From positions 1 to 39,700 of IMG/VR virus record IMGVR_UViG_3300047553_000688: a DNA stretch of 39,700 nucleotides; one strand, written 5' to 3'. Positions 31,724-38,805 of the stretch are shown here, in pieces. The notes under the pieces were generated by a model that worked only from the letters and a program-made list of their open reading frames with translations, had not been told where the DNA came from and searched no databases. Origin of the DNA: a virus. The translations under genes were made by a program, and so were the position numbers. Within the stretch, counting starts at the first letter, position 1. Each line of letters opens with the position of its first letter.

Positions 31724-32575
31724 TTAGTTGTTGAATAAATCATCGAATGCCGATGCTACATCATCTTTTGGTGCTGCTGCTTTTGGTGCCGCAGGTGCTT
31801 CAGTTTCCCAAGGTAAATCTCCGATTTCGGTAGTTCCACCTAAGTCAGCCGATGGTTGTGGTTGTGCTTTAGGAGCCTGTTTAGGAGCTTCTAATTCTTC
31901 AACTACATCATCAGTTGATACTGCTGCTGATGGGTTTAACCAATTTTCCAATACACCTTTTAATTCATTGTAAGATAACTCCGAATATAATTCGGTAATA
32001 TCTTTTTGGTTTTCCAAAATACTCTGAATTGCTTCAGACGTATCAGCCACTTTTGATTGAGAAGGTTTAACACGAATTGTAGTTGTTGGATAAGCTGCGT
32101 TTGATTCTTCAGCTGATACAATTTCTAATACGATATCTCTACCATTCATTGGGTCGGTGATATCTCCGTAATCCGGGTCAGCGATGTAACCTAAAATATC
32201 TTGGTAAACAGTCTTACCAAATCCCCAAAATTTAACACCTTCGTTTTCTTTACCTCTTACGATAACTGGTGCGAATGTTCTTAATTTTGGCTCCATTTTC
32301 TTACCTGCTTTCCAATCATCGGTATCGCCTGTACGTTTAAGTTTTTCAGCGAATTCAACAATAGGGTCAGGTCTACCAAATGAAATTGGAGATAGATACG
32401 TTTTGTTGTTAATGTTGTAGTGAAAGAATAATTCAATGAAAGGAATATCTTTATTGAATTTGTAGGGAACTAATCTGATTTGATGTTTTCCCGGTGTTGG
32501 CTTCCAAAGTGAATCTGATTTTTTGGAAGTGTTTTGTAACGAGTTGAATCTCGATAGGGCAAGTTTAATGTCCAT
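31724..32575 (-). CDS. 32: Single-stranded DNA-binding protein (T4 gp32-like)
   Basis: The 283-residue protein (T4 gp32: 301) has the basic N-terminal self-association segment (LALSRFNSLQNTSKKSD). The OB-type core includes KHQIRLVPYKFNKDIPFIEL, KLRTFAPVIVRG and KFWGFGKTVYQDILGYI. A long Ala/Pro linker then leads to the acidic C-terminal tip DDVASAFDDLFNN that recruits partners in T4. It contains no cysteine, so the zinc subdomain of T4 gp32 (three Cys and one His) is missing. It has its own promoter and a long leader of roughly 95 bases. Confidence 0.92.
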   Translation of the reverse strand: MDIKLALSRFNSLQNTSKKSDSLWKPTPGKHQIRLVPYKFNKDIPFIELFFHYNINNKTYLSPISFGRPDPIVEFAEKLKRTGDTDDWKAGKKMEPKLRTFAPVIVRGKENEGVKFWGFGKTVYQDILGYIADPDYGDITDPMNGRDIVLEIVSAEESNAAYPTTTIRVKPSQSKVADTSEAIQSILENQKDITELYSELSYNELKGVLENWLNPSAAVSTDDVVEELEAPKQAPKAQPQPSADLGGTTEIGDLPWETEAPAAPKAAAPKDDVASAFDDLFNN

Positions 32576-32615
32576 TTTGTTTTTGTTTTAAAGTTAATAA
32601 TTGTTTTTAAAGTTG

Positions 32616-32636
32616 AGGTTTATATCGATATTACCT
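32616..32636. repeat. Imperfect inverted repeat in the gene 32 leader
   Basis: AGGT (32616-32619) and ACCT (32633-32636) flank the near-palindromic core ATATCGATAT in the untranslated leader of gene 32. The 10-base sequence AACTTTAAAA also occurs twice on the minus strand between this repeat and the ATG. T4 gene 32 is autoregulated through a leader pseudoknot and an unstructured A/U-rich operator; an analogous element here is possible but unproven. Confidence 0.4.
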
Positions 32637-32671
32637 ATATCTAAATATAACCTTTTTATCTTTTTGTTCTA

Positions 32672-32703
32672 CAAATATACAATATTTTTTGGTATTTTCC
32701 AAA
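32672..32703 (-). promoter_or_regulatory. 32: Bacteroidota-type promoter for gene 32
   Basis: Minus strand: TTTG (32703-32700), 20 bases, TATATTTG (32679-32672). It is in the 129-base gap between the Nmad1-like gene and gene 32. The predicted start of transcription near 32667 leaves a leader of about 90-95 A/T-rich bases before the ATG at 32575, the longest leader in the window. Confidence 0.8.
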
Positions 32704-32704
32704 T

Positions 32705-33049
32705 TTATTTTGCCCATTTTCCTCTTTGTACTAATTGAGCAATAATCCCATATACTGATAAATCTTCATATGTATCTTGTACTGATTCTCCTACTTCATC
32801 TGGCTGTCCTAATACTACCAATTGCTTTAATCTTTGAACCTTATCATTGATTCTGAACCAAAGACCTGTAAGTGATAATTTAACATCTTCTTTGGATTGT
32901 AATGCCGTACCTACTGAAATATTGCCTGGTCCGTAGTTTCTTTGTTTCTTACAAAATGTTTCATACATTTCATTTTGAATTTTTGCAAACTCTGCCATCA
33001 TTTCAGGATACATTCGTTCACAATGTTCTCTTGCTGTTTCTTCTTTCAT
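32705..33049 (-). CDS. Probable Nmad1/DUF1599 (nucleotide modification associated domain 1) protein
   Basis: The 114-residue all-helical protein contains FCKKQRNYGPGNISVGTALQ near 32-51, LTGLWFRINDKVQRLKQLVV (80s) and a final ESVQDTYEDLSVYGIIAQLV segment with acidic residues spaced for metal or nucleotide contact. This K-x-YGPxNIS...RxxDKxxRL...DTxxDLxxYG order resembles DUF1599/Nmad1, proposed in comparative genomics to accompany DNA base modification. I recall the family from motifs only. It ends immediately before the gene 32 promoter and follows the methyltransferase gene after 5 bases. Confidence 0.6.
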   Translation of the reverse strand: MKEETAREHCERMYPEMMAEFAKIQNEMYETFCKKQRNYGPGNISVGTALQSKEDVKLSLTGLWFRINDKVQRLKQLVVLGQPDEVGESVQDTYEDLSVYGIIAQLVQRGKWAK

Positions 33050-33054
33050 ATAAC

Positions 33055-33705
33055 TTATTTATCTAAATTTAAATTGTCTGCTTCTACTCTTTGTAAGATT
33101 ATAATAGAACCTACATTTTCTCTAATATTTGAAAATGAATGAATCCTATATTCTGGGTTTTGTCTTACAAAATCCAATACTGCATTTTGTAATTCTTTTT
33201 GTGTCCAAAAATCATCAATCATAATAAACTTAGCCTGTAATGATTTTGTTAGCATCATTTCTTCTAACAACATATCATATGTATGCGTACTATCTAACCA
33301 AGCTAAATCAACTCTGATTCCCGTATTATTTAATTGAGTAAGAAGTTGAATACTATTGATATTCTGATAAAAAACTTTATTATCATCATAATATTCGTTA
33401 ATGAAATTTACACATCGCATCGATTGATTATCGGAATGTGCATCGCATGTGAATAGTTTGAAATCATTTAATGTTTCATACAAAACATAACTAAAAGAAC
33501 CATAATTAGTTCCCGTTTCTAAAATTGTAAATGGTTTTTGTTCAATGAGAAATTCTCTCATAAATGTAGTACCACGTCTAGAATTGTTTAAGTCGTAATC
33601 CGAAATACCATCAATACTTCCGGCATTACCACCCCAACCCATCCTATTGTTAAGGCTTTCATTTATAAGGAATTCGTAAACTGGTCCTTGGTAAATATCC
33701 TTCAT
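33055..33705 (-). CDS. Class I SAM-dependent methyltransferase
   Basis: The 216-residue protein has the SAM-binding loop TILETGTNYGSFSYVL at 60-75, an acidic strand-2 end at LFTCDAHSDN (83-92), LAWLDSTHTYDMLLEEMM near 132-149 with an acidic/His catalytic-type site, and FIMIDDFW near 160-167. It resembles stand-alone methyltransferases of the Methyltransf_24 kind that act on small molecules or sugars; protein or nucleic acid targets cannot be excluded. It starts a transcription unit from its own promoter, with the Nmad1-like gene next. Confidence 0.72.
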   Translation of the reverse strand: MKDIYQGPVYEFLINESLNNRMGWGGNAGSIDGISDYDLNNSRRGTTFMREFLIEQKPFTILETGTNYGSFSYVLYETLNDFKLFTCDAHSDNQSMRCVNFINEYYDDNKVFYQNINSIQLLTQLNNTGIRVDLAWLDSTHTYDMLLEEMMLTKSLQAKFIMIDDFWTQKELQNAVLDFVRQNPEYRIHSFSNIRENVGSIIILQRVEADNLNLDK

Positions 33706-33729
33706 AATTTATTAAATTGTTTATTTCAA

Positions 33730-33761
33730 CAAATATAATAAATTAATTTTGAATTTCCAAA
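33730..33761 (-). promoter_or_regulatory. Bacteroidota-type promoter for the methyltransferase gene
   Basis: Minus strand: TTTG (33761-33758), 20 bases, TATATTTG (33737-33730). It occupies the 56-base gap between the stop of the 33762-34163 gene and the methyltransferase ATG at 33705, leaving about 20 bases of leader. Confidence 0.8.
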
Positions 33762-34163
33762 TTACAAATCTGATAAATTTAAATTTTTGAAAACTTTAGT
33801 AGGTATTTTTTTATATCCGTAATTTGAAGTAGTAATTATACAATTTCTATATTCATTCCAATCCAACTGATATGTGGTATCCAATTGACCACCTGTCTTA
33901 GATTTGATAACTTCATTTAAAGCATTGATTGTATAAATTGTATTTGATTGCTTCTTTCTATGAACTAAAATAGTTTTCCATTGAGAATCTATTGGCGCAG
34001 AACCTTTCTCTACATTATATGTTATAAATAAATCGTTTTCAGCAATTTTACTTTCTAATACAAAAATATTAGGATTAATAAGTGTATAATTCTTTAATAC
34101 AAATTGTAACGATGTATCTAATTCATTTCTATATGTAAACAAACATAAAAGTTGTGTATTCAT
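33762..34163 (-). CDS. Conserved T4-like phage hypothetical protein
   Basis: The 133-residue protein alternates strands and helices: LLCLFTYRNELDTSLQFVLK, NIFVLESKI, LFITYNVEKG, WKTILVHRKKQSNTIYTINA and a terminal NCIITTSNYGYKKIPTKVF. The HRKKxxNTIYTINALN block recurs in many T4-like marine phages, in my recollection without known function. It follows the large 713-residue gene after 7 bases and is the last gene before a promoter, so it probably ends that transcription unit. Confidence 0.75.
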   Translation of the reverse strand: MNTQLLCLFTYRNELDTSLQFVLKNYTLINPNIFVLESKIAENDLFITYNVEKGSAPIDSQWKTILVHRKKQSNTIYTINALNEVIKSKTGGQLDTTYQLDWNEYRNCIITTSNYGYKKIPTKVFKNLNLSDL

Positions 34164-34170
34164 TTTTTAT

Positions 34171-36312
34171 TTATCTTCTTTTTTTATCACACGACACTAT
34201 ATGTGATGGATTAACGTTATTTGGTGTCATCCATTTTTTACCACCAAATGAACTAAATTTGAAACCTGGGTTATAAGACCATCCCATACAACATTTTTTA
34301 ATAATACCATCTAACTCTTCATTAACAACTACTCCCGTTTTTTCGTTAACTTTACTTCTTTCATTTGAAAAATAGTTAAAGTCTGTATCATTGTTATTTA
34401 TAGATTGGACAGATGCTCCAGATAATGTATGTAATCTTAGTAATTTTTTATATTCAGCTTTTTCTGATTCTGAAAAAGGACCTACTCCATTTCTCATAGC
34501 AGTTTGGAATGCGTTTTCGGCTTGTCTATCTGCCATATCCACAATGCTTTTATATTCATCTTTTGAGATGATGTTATTCTTCACTGCCCAATCCAAATGA
34601 AACATTATTTGCTTTTCTCTTTTTGCAACATCTTGAGTAGATGGTGGGTATTTACCATCTTTACTTTTTCCATATACAAATTGATGCGTACTTAATAAAT
34701 TTTGTAATACTACTTTTGTTTCAGGATGTTTATATTCAGTTTGTTCTACTTTAGAATCACTCTGACCTGCTCCACCTTCAGCAAATTTAACACTCTGTCC
34801 ACCAACTAACACCATTGAGGTTTTAATCATTTTAAAATTATCGGCAATTGATTTTGCAACATTACCACCTTTAGATAATTTTAAATTAGGTTCTTTAAAT
34901 GCTATTACATCTGATACTTTAAATGTTTCCGATGATGGTAAAAATGCATGATATCCTCTACCTAACATTTTTGCAAATACCAATACTTCCAATAAATCGG
35001 GTACAGCCGTTCTAAAATCTTTATTAAGAGTCATTGCACCTAACACATCATCCACTTCTTTTTCAAAATTTGGATTACTTCCATTTTGGTTAAACTTAAT
35101 GTTATTAAATTTATCTAAAATAGCCTTTTGTTCTTTAGTAACAGCTCCATTTCTTTGAAATAATTCTGAAAACTTATTTGTATAAAGTTTTTTAACATTG
35201 TCAAATGTTTTGGCTCTACCTTCAGGTGTAGATGTATCACCAAAATCAACTACCTCGAATTTTCCGGCAGTCGTCATCATTTCCAATTGTTTGTTATATC
35301 TTCTTAAAGCAGCAATGGCTGTTTTGGCTTCGATTTGAGCATTTGGAATTCCTAATTTATTAAGTTCTAATGCCAAATCTTTTTCTTTTGGTATGGAAAT
35401 TGGTTTATGTACAACTCCTTCCAATGTAATAGAACCATCTTTGCCTTTATCAGCACTAATGGTTTTTCTAGCTTTTGTTATCTTATTTGCTACAACCTCT
35501 TTTTTACCCAATGCACCTTCTTGTGCTTTTGTAGATTGTAATCCAAATGATTGAGTAAGTTGTTTTAATGCTTCTCTTTTTGTAGCACCAAATTCAACCT
35601 TCTTATGTTTCTTAAACTCACCAGGCGTTACATTTGCTATATATAATGTAGCTTCACCTTCTTTATCTTTGAATGCTACAAATTTTTGCAATAAATCCTT
35701 TTCTTGTGCATTAACTTTTTGGCCCGATATCATTTTTTCAAATCCACCAACTAAAGTTTTTATTCCCTTATCTCCTAAACTCTTCTTTAATTCGGGTGTA
35801 AAATCCTTTTGAATAACGTGTGATAACGCAGCTGTTCGTTTTGATACTTCTTCTGGCTTTAAATTCAAACCATTTGTAGTAATTGGCGCTGGTTTTGTAC
35901 TAACCTTTGGTTGTGGTTTAGATGGAAACACATCAGCTCCTTTACCTTTACCAAACACATTAGGTTTTTCTTCATCATCGGGACCAGCATCAACTGTTTC
36001 TAAATCATCTTCACTATATCCACTCTTATCAAGCATACCATTAGCTATCTTATATGCTTGTGATGATTTTTTATATCTTAACGCACTATCTACTTTTACT
36101 AAATTTCCCGTTTCAGGGTTTTTAAATGTTGTAGCTAATAATTTTTCTAAACTCTTTTTAGCTTCCAATGCCAATTCTTTAGCATTTGAAACGCCATTCT
36201 CTTCTAATATACTGATGAGTTCGTTTAGATGTTCTTCGTTTGTTAAATCAACTATTCCTTGCGGAGTCCTATAACTTAATTCCAATAATATTTCTTCAAA
36301 ATTTGGAGTCAT
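34171..36312 (-). CDS. Large lysine-rich phage protein, probable virion-internal or structural
   Basis: The 713-residue protein starts MTPNFEEILLELSYRTPQGI, followed by VDLTNEEHLNELISILEENG. This N-terminal helical module is shared by several structural proteins of T4-like phages. A Pro/Lys-rich linker (about 110-150) follows, then a basic middle with many KE/KK pairs (200-330). A helical region with RRYNKQLEMM comes next, and the C-terminal part contains KKCCMGWSYNPGFKFSSFGG. There is no signal peptide, transmembrane helix or enzyme motif. Position next to tail genes suggests a virion protein, perhaps DNA-associated; this is inference. Confidence 0.7.
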   Translation of the reverse strand: MTPNFEEILLELSYRTPQGIVDLTNEEHLNELISILEENGVSNAKELALEAKKSLEKLLATTFKNPETGNLVKVDSALRYKKSSQAYKIANGMLDKSGYSEDDLETVDAGPDDEEKPNVFGKGKGADVFPSKPQPKVSTKPAPITTNGLNLKPEEVSKRTAALSHVIQKDFTPELKKSLGDKGIKTLVGGFEKMISGQKVNAQEKDLLQKFVAFKDKEGEATLYIANVTPGEFKKHKKVEFGATKREALKQLTQSFGLQSTKAQEGALGKKEVVANKITKARKTISADKGKDGSITLEGVVHKPISIPKEKDLALELNKLGIPNAQIEAKTAIAALRRYNKQLEMMTTAGKFEVVDFGDTSTPEGRAKTFDNVKKLYTNKFSELFQRNGAVTKEQKAILDKFNNIKFNQNGSNPNFEKEVDDVLGAMTLNKDFRTAVPDLLEVLVFAKMLGRGYHAFLPSSETFKVSDVIAFKEPNLKLSKGGNVAKSIADNFKMIKTSMVLVGGQSVKFAEGGAGQSDSKVEQTEYKHPETKVVLQNLLSTHQFVYGKSKDGKYPPSTQDVAKREKQIMFHLDWAVKNNIISKDEYKSIVDMADRQAENAFQTAMRNGVGPFSESEKAEYKKLLRLHTLSGASVQSINNNDTDFNYFSNERSKVNEKTGVVVNEELDGIIKKCCMGWSYNPGFKFSSFGGKKWMTPNNVNPSHIVSCDKKRR

Positions 36313-36363
36313 TATTTATTGCGTGTTTATTCCTATATAATTATATGATATAAATATAAAGTT

Positions 36364-37629
36364 TTATTTAATAACCTCTAAATTATCATAATTTGTTCCT
36401 TCGTATGATTTGACAGGAAACCCACCTTTCTCCAATATCTTCTTTAAATTCTTTAATACTGAATTTCTTTCCGATGGATGTACATCAATTAAGAACGCAT
36501 CGTATGTATATAGAATCATTTTTGACCTTACCCCATCCAAATTTACCAACACTTCTTCAATTTTCTTATAATTGATTTCAGTTTCCAATGCCTGTAACAA
36601 ATAGTTAAATACCTTTTGTTCAGTCGCACCTTCGATTCGTTGGAATGGAATTTCCCTCTTATAAAGAGGAGTCGTTAAACGGCCCGAAATTACGAACTTT
36701 TGGTAAACCGATTTGATGTATTCATCCACCTTTTGAAAGAACGGAATCCCTTTAGCAAAATCATCTAACCCACCATAAAGATATCGGAACGATAAAGCTT
36801 TGGATTCTTCGGTCGTAACCCCATAATATTTTGCTAAATGTTCGTGCGCAGTTTCACCTTCGGGAAATTCGTATCCAACCATCTTACCAATAATACGAAT
36901 GTGGTAGGACTCGTAATCGAATTGTAATAGAGTACCCCCCTTAAATCTACTCACTATATTCCCCCTACTACCATCGGATTTATTCATAGCAGCCCAATTC
37001 ACCCCTAAGTGTCTATTACTCGGTCTGCCCGTTACCGTATATGGATTGTATTTTGTAAAGGCAAATCCATTGGGAAGATATTCTTTATTAAAATGAAATC
37101 TATCAATAAATTTTTCTTCTTCGACTTTCACCCCAGCCCCCTCCAGCCTCCCCAATGTTTTGATGGAATCTGAATATAATCTATACCAAGGTTTAATTTC
37201 TGATATGATTGGAATTTGTCTTAGAACTTCGTACCATCTCATTATAGGTACACAATCATTTAGGTATTTAAAATCGCTTCTGTACCCCTTATAAACCTCT
37301 TCAGCGAACTCATTGAGTATGAATGGTTTACCATACTCTTCAAAATAAACCCACTCATAATCGAGTCCTTTGGTATCTAAATAACGATTACCAAAAACCA
37401 ATGTATCTTTTGAAATAATTTTATCAAATTTAATCAAATTGCATCGTTGTGCATCTATATGATTAAAGTTTATAATGTAATCCGAATTGTTTGTTCTAAG
37501 ATATAAAAATGATACGGATGTATCGTATTCATGTGCTTTGGGAGAACTCCATATAGGAACAGCCAATAACACCCTATGATTGGCGTTATAAAATGATAAT
37601 AGGGCATTATTTGTTTCTATTAGATTCAT
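36364..37629 (-). CDS. Divergent family A DNA polymerase-like protein
   Basis: The 421-residue protein has the pol I palm/fingers order: TVTGRPSN at 198-205 (TATGRLSS equivalent), motif A LLQFDYESYHIR at 234-245 (D238; the DYSQIELR Glu is His), motif B SKALSFRYLYGG at 276-287 (K277, F281, Y285 aligned to K758, F762, Y766 of Klenow), EQKVFNYLLQ at 337-346 (N342 and Q346 matching N845 and Q849), and motif C LYTYDAFLID at 373-382, where HDE is YDA (D377 kept, H and E lost). The first 190 residues have no intact exonuclease motif. It coexists with a complete family B polymerase. Activity is doubtful; primer/DNA binding or a specialised polymerase is possible. Confidence 0.78.
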   Translation of the reverse strand: MNLIETNNALLSFYNANHRVLLAVPIWSSPKAHEYDTSVSFLYLRTNNSDYIINFNHIDAQRCNLIKFDKIISKDTLVFGNRYLDTKGLDYEWVYFEEYGKPFILNEFAEEVYKGYRSDFKYLNDCVPIMRWYEVLRQIPIISEIKPWYRLYSDSIKTLGRLEGAGVKVEEEKFIDRFHFNKEYLPNGFAFTKYNPYTVTGRPSNRHLGVNWAAMNKSDGSRGNIVSRFKGGTLLQFDYESYHIRIIGKMVGYEFPEGETAHEHLAKYYGVTTEESKALSFRYLYGGLDDFAKGIPFFQKVDEYIKSVYQKFVISGRLTTPLYKREIPFQRIEGATEQKVFNYLLQALETEINYKKIEEVLVNLDGVRSKMILYTYDAFLIDVHPSERNSVLKNLKKILEKGGFPVKSYEGTNYDNLEVIK

Positions 37630-37635
37630 ACCCTA

Positions 37636-37666
37636 CAAAGATAATAAAATTTTTTGAAATTACAAA
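37636..37666 (-). promoter_or_regulatory. Bacteroidota-type promoter for the family A polymerase-like gene
   Basis: Minus strand: TTTG (37666-37663), 19 bases, TATCTTTG (37643-37636), then TAGGGT and the ATG at 37629. The whole 38-base gap upstream of the gene is taken up by the promoter, and the predicted transcription start is within a few bases of the start codon. Confidence 0.75.
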
Positions 37667-37667
37667 A

Positions 37668-38429
37668 CTATTCTCCCCAATATTTTTGTCTTAATTCATA
37701 AACATCTATTGGTTCTCTTTTCATATGCTCACCTTGTCTAAGAAATCCACCTTTAACCATATATCCACTTAAAATGGAATATCTCGATGTTGTACCATTA
37801 TTTGTATCAGACCCATGCACTAAGTGAGAATGAATTAAAAAAGCTTGTCCTTTTTTTAATGTAGCATATACTTTTGGAAAATTATGTCCTTCCGGCATTT
37901 TAGATGCTTTACCTCTTTCGTTTCTCCAATTACCTGGGTTTGTTTTAACTCTTTCCTCATCCACTTCAATATCCAATAATGGTAAATAATGAGAACCTTC
38001 GTAAGCCCATAATCCACCATTGGTTTCATCCGATGGGTCTAATGATATTGATATATTTGCAATCTTATTCCAACCCGCTTGTGAATAGAATCCATCTTGA
38101 TGTGCATCTCTACCTAACTCACCAACTGGCTTAAAATATGCCCAGGTTTGTACACCTTGCACTTCCGAATCAAATAGTAGCTCCATCATTTCTATTGCTT
38201 TTGGATGTGCTAATATTTTATTTACCAATTCAGATTCTTTATGAGGATGCATATATGGTTCATACTCTCCCCACTTTGAATCTGAATTATTTCTATTAAT
38301 TCTTAATGTATCCAATTCATTGATTATTTCATCAACTTCGGATTCGGTAAGAAAATCCACAATTGCATATCCTTTATATTTCCAATCGTGTAATAAATTT
38401 TCAGCTTCAGTTTGTGTAACGTGTTTCAT
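37668..38429 (-). CDS. Phytanoyl-CoA dioxygenase (PhyH)-like 2OG-Fe(II) oxygenase
   Basis: The 253-residue protein carries the iron-binding H110-x-D112 (GRDAHQDGFY) and distal H205 (HSHLVHGSDTN), with R216 as the 2-oxoglutarate-binding Arg (TTSRYSILSGY). NGGLWAYEGSHYLP near 137-150 is typical of PhyH-family jelly-roll enzymes. These enzymes hydroxylate small molecules, or in some phage systems modified bases; PhyH-like genes are common in T4-like marine phages with unknown substrates. It shares one base with the upstream gene and ends just before the polymerase-like gene promoter. Confidence 0.85.
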   Translation of the reverse strand: MKHVTQTEAENLLHDWKYKGYAIVDFLTESEVDEIINELDTLRINRNNSDSKWGEYEPYMHPHKESELVNKILAHPKAIEMMELLFDSEVQGVQTWAYFKPVGELGRDAHQDGFYSQAGWNKIANISISLDPSDETNGGLWAYEGSHYLPLLDIEVDEERVKTNPGNWRNERGKASKMPEGHNFPKVYATLKKGQAFLIHSHLVHGSDTNNGTTSRYSILSGYMVKGGFLRQGEHMKREPIDVYELRQKYWGE

Positions 38430-38803
38430 TATTTATGAAATTGTTTTAAGTTTGGTAAATATAACGAAATATTTTTAATTTTCAAAGAAGTTATTGATAA
38501 AGATGCTTTATTTGATTCAATCACCCCCTTATCTATTAAATTACCATTAGAATCATATACCACATTTAATGGACCAGATATTCTCCATCTCATACTCACA
38601 GCTATCCAATATGGATTACTAAAATATTCTTCATATTCTGGCAATCCCACTTCGTAAACAAATCCATTATTATCGCTCACTCTTTGTACAAAATATCTAA
38701 CCAAATATGCATCAGCATAATCATTAGCAGATGGAATTGGTACAATCGTTTTAGGCGTTTGTAATGAAAATGTTTCTCTACCTTTTACTAAATCCTTATA
38801 CAT
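38429..38803 (-). CDS. Conserved hypothetical protein, probably virion-associated
   Basis: The 124-residue protein is strand-rich (YADAYLVRYFVQRVSDNNGF, YEVGLPEYEEYFSNPYWIAV and SMRWRISGPLNVVYDSNG), with no signal peptide or enzyme motif. It lies 2 bases downstream of a probable baseplate protein and overlaps the PhyH gene by 1 base. It is co-translated with the structural gene and a small baseplate or tail component is plausible, but no family is recognised. Confidence 0.68.
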   Translation of the reverse strand: MYKDLVKGRETFSLQTPKTIVPIPSANDYADAYLVRYFVQRVSDNNGFVYEVGLPEYEEYFSNPYWIAVSMRWRISGPLNVVYDSNGNLIDKGVIESNKASLSITSLKIKNISLYLPNLKQFHK

Positions 38804-38805
38804 AA

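Noticed and set aside
31728-31973. Plus-strand Ala/Ser/Gly-rich 81-codon frame
   Set aside because: It is antisense to the low-complexity Ala/Pro linker of gene 32, which explains its composition.
36335-36346. Palindrome ATATAATTATAT in the gap before the 713-residue gene
   Set aside because: It has no G/C pair and no T run and is expected by chance in such A/T-rich DNA; kept only as a note.
36349-36356. TATAAATA, identical to the T4 late promoter
   Set aside because: It is on the plus strand, where no genes are found, in a very A/T-rich gap; on the minus strand it does not read as this motif.
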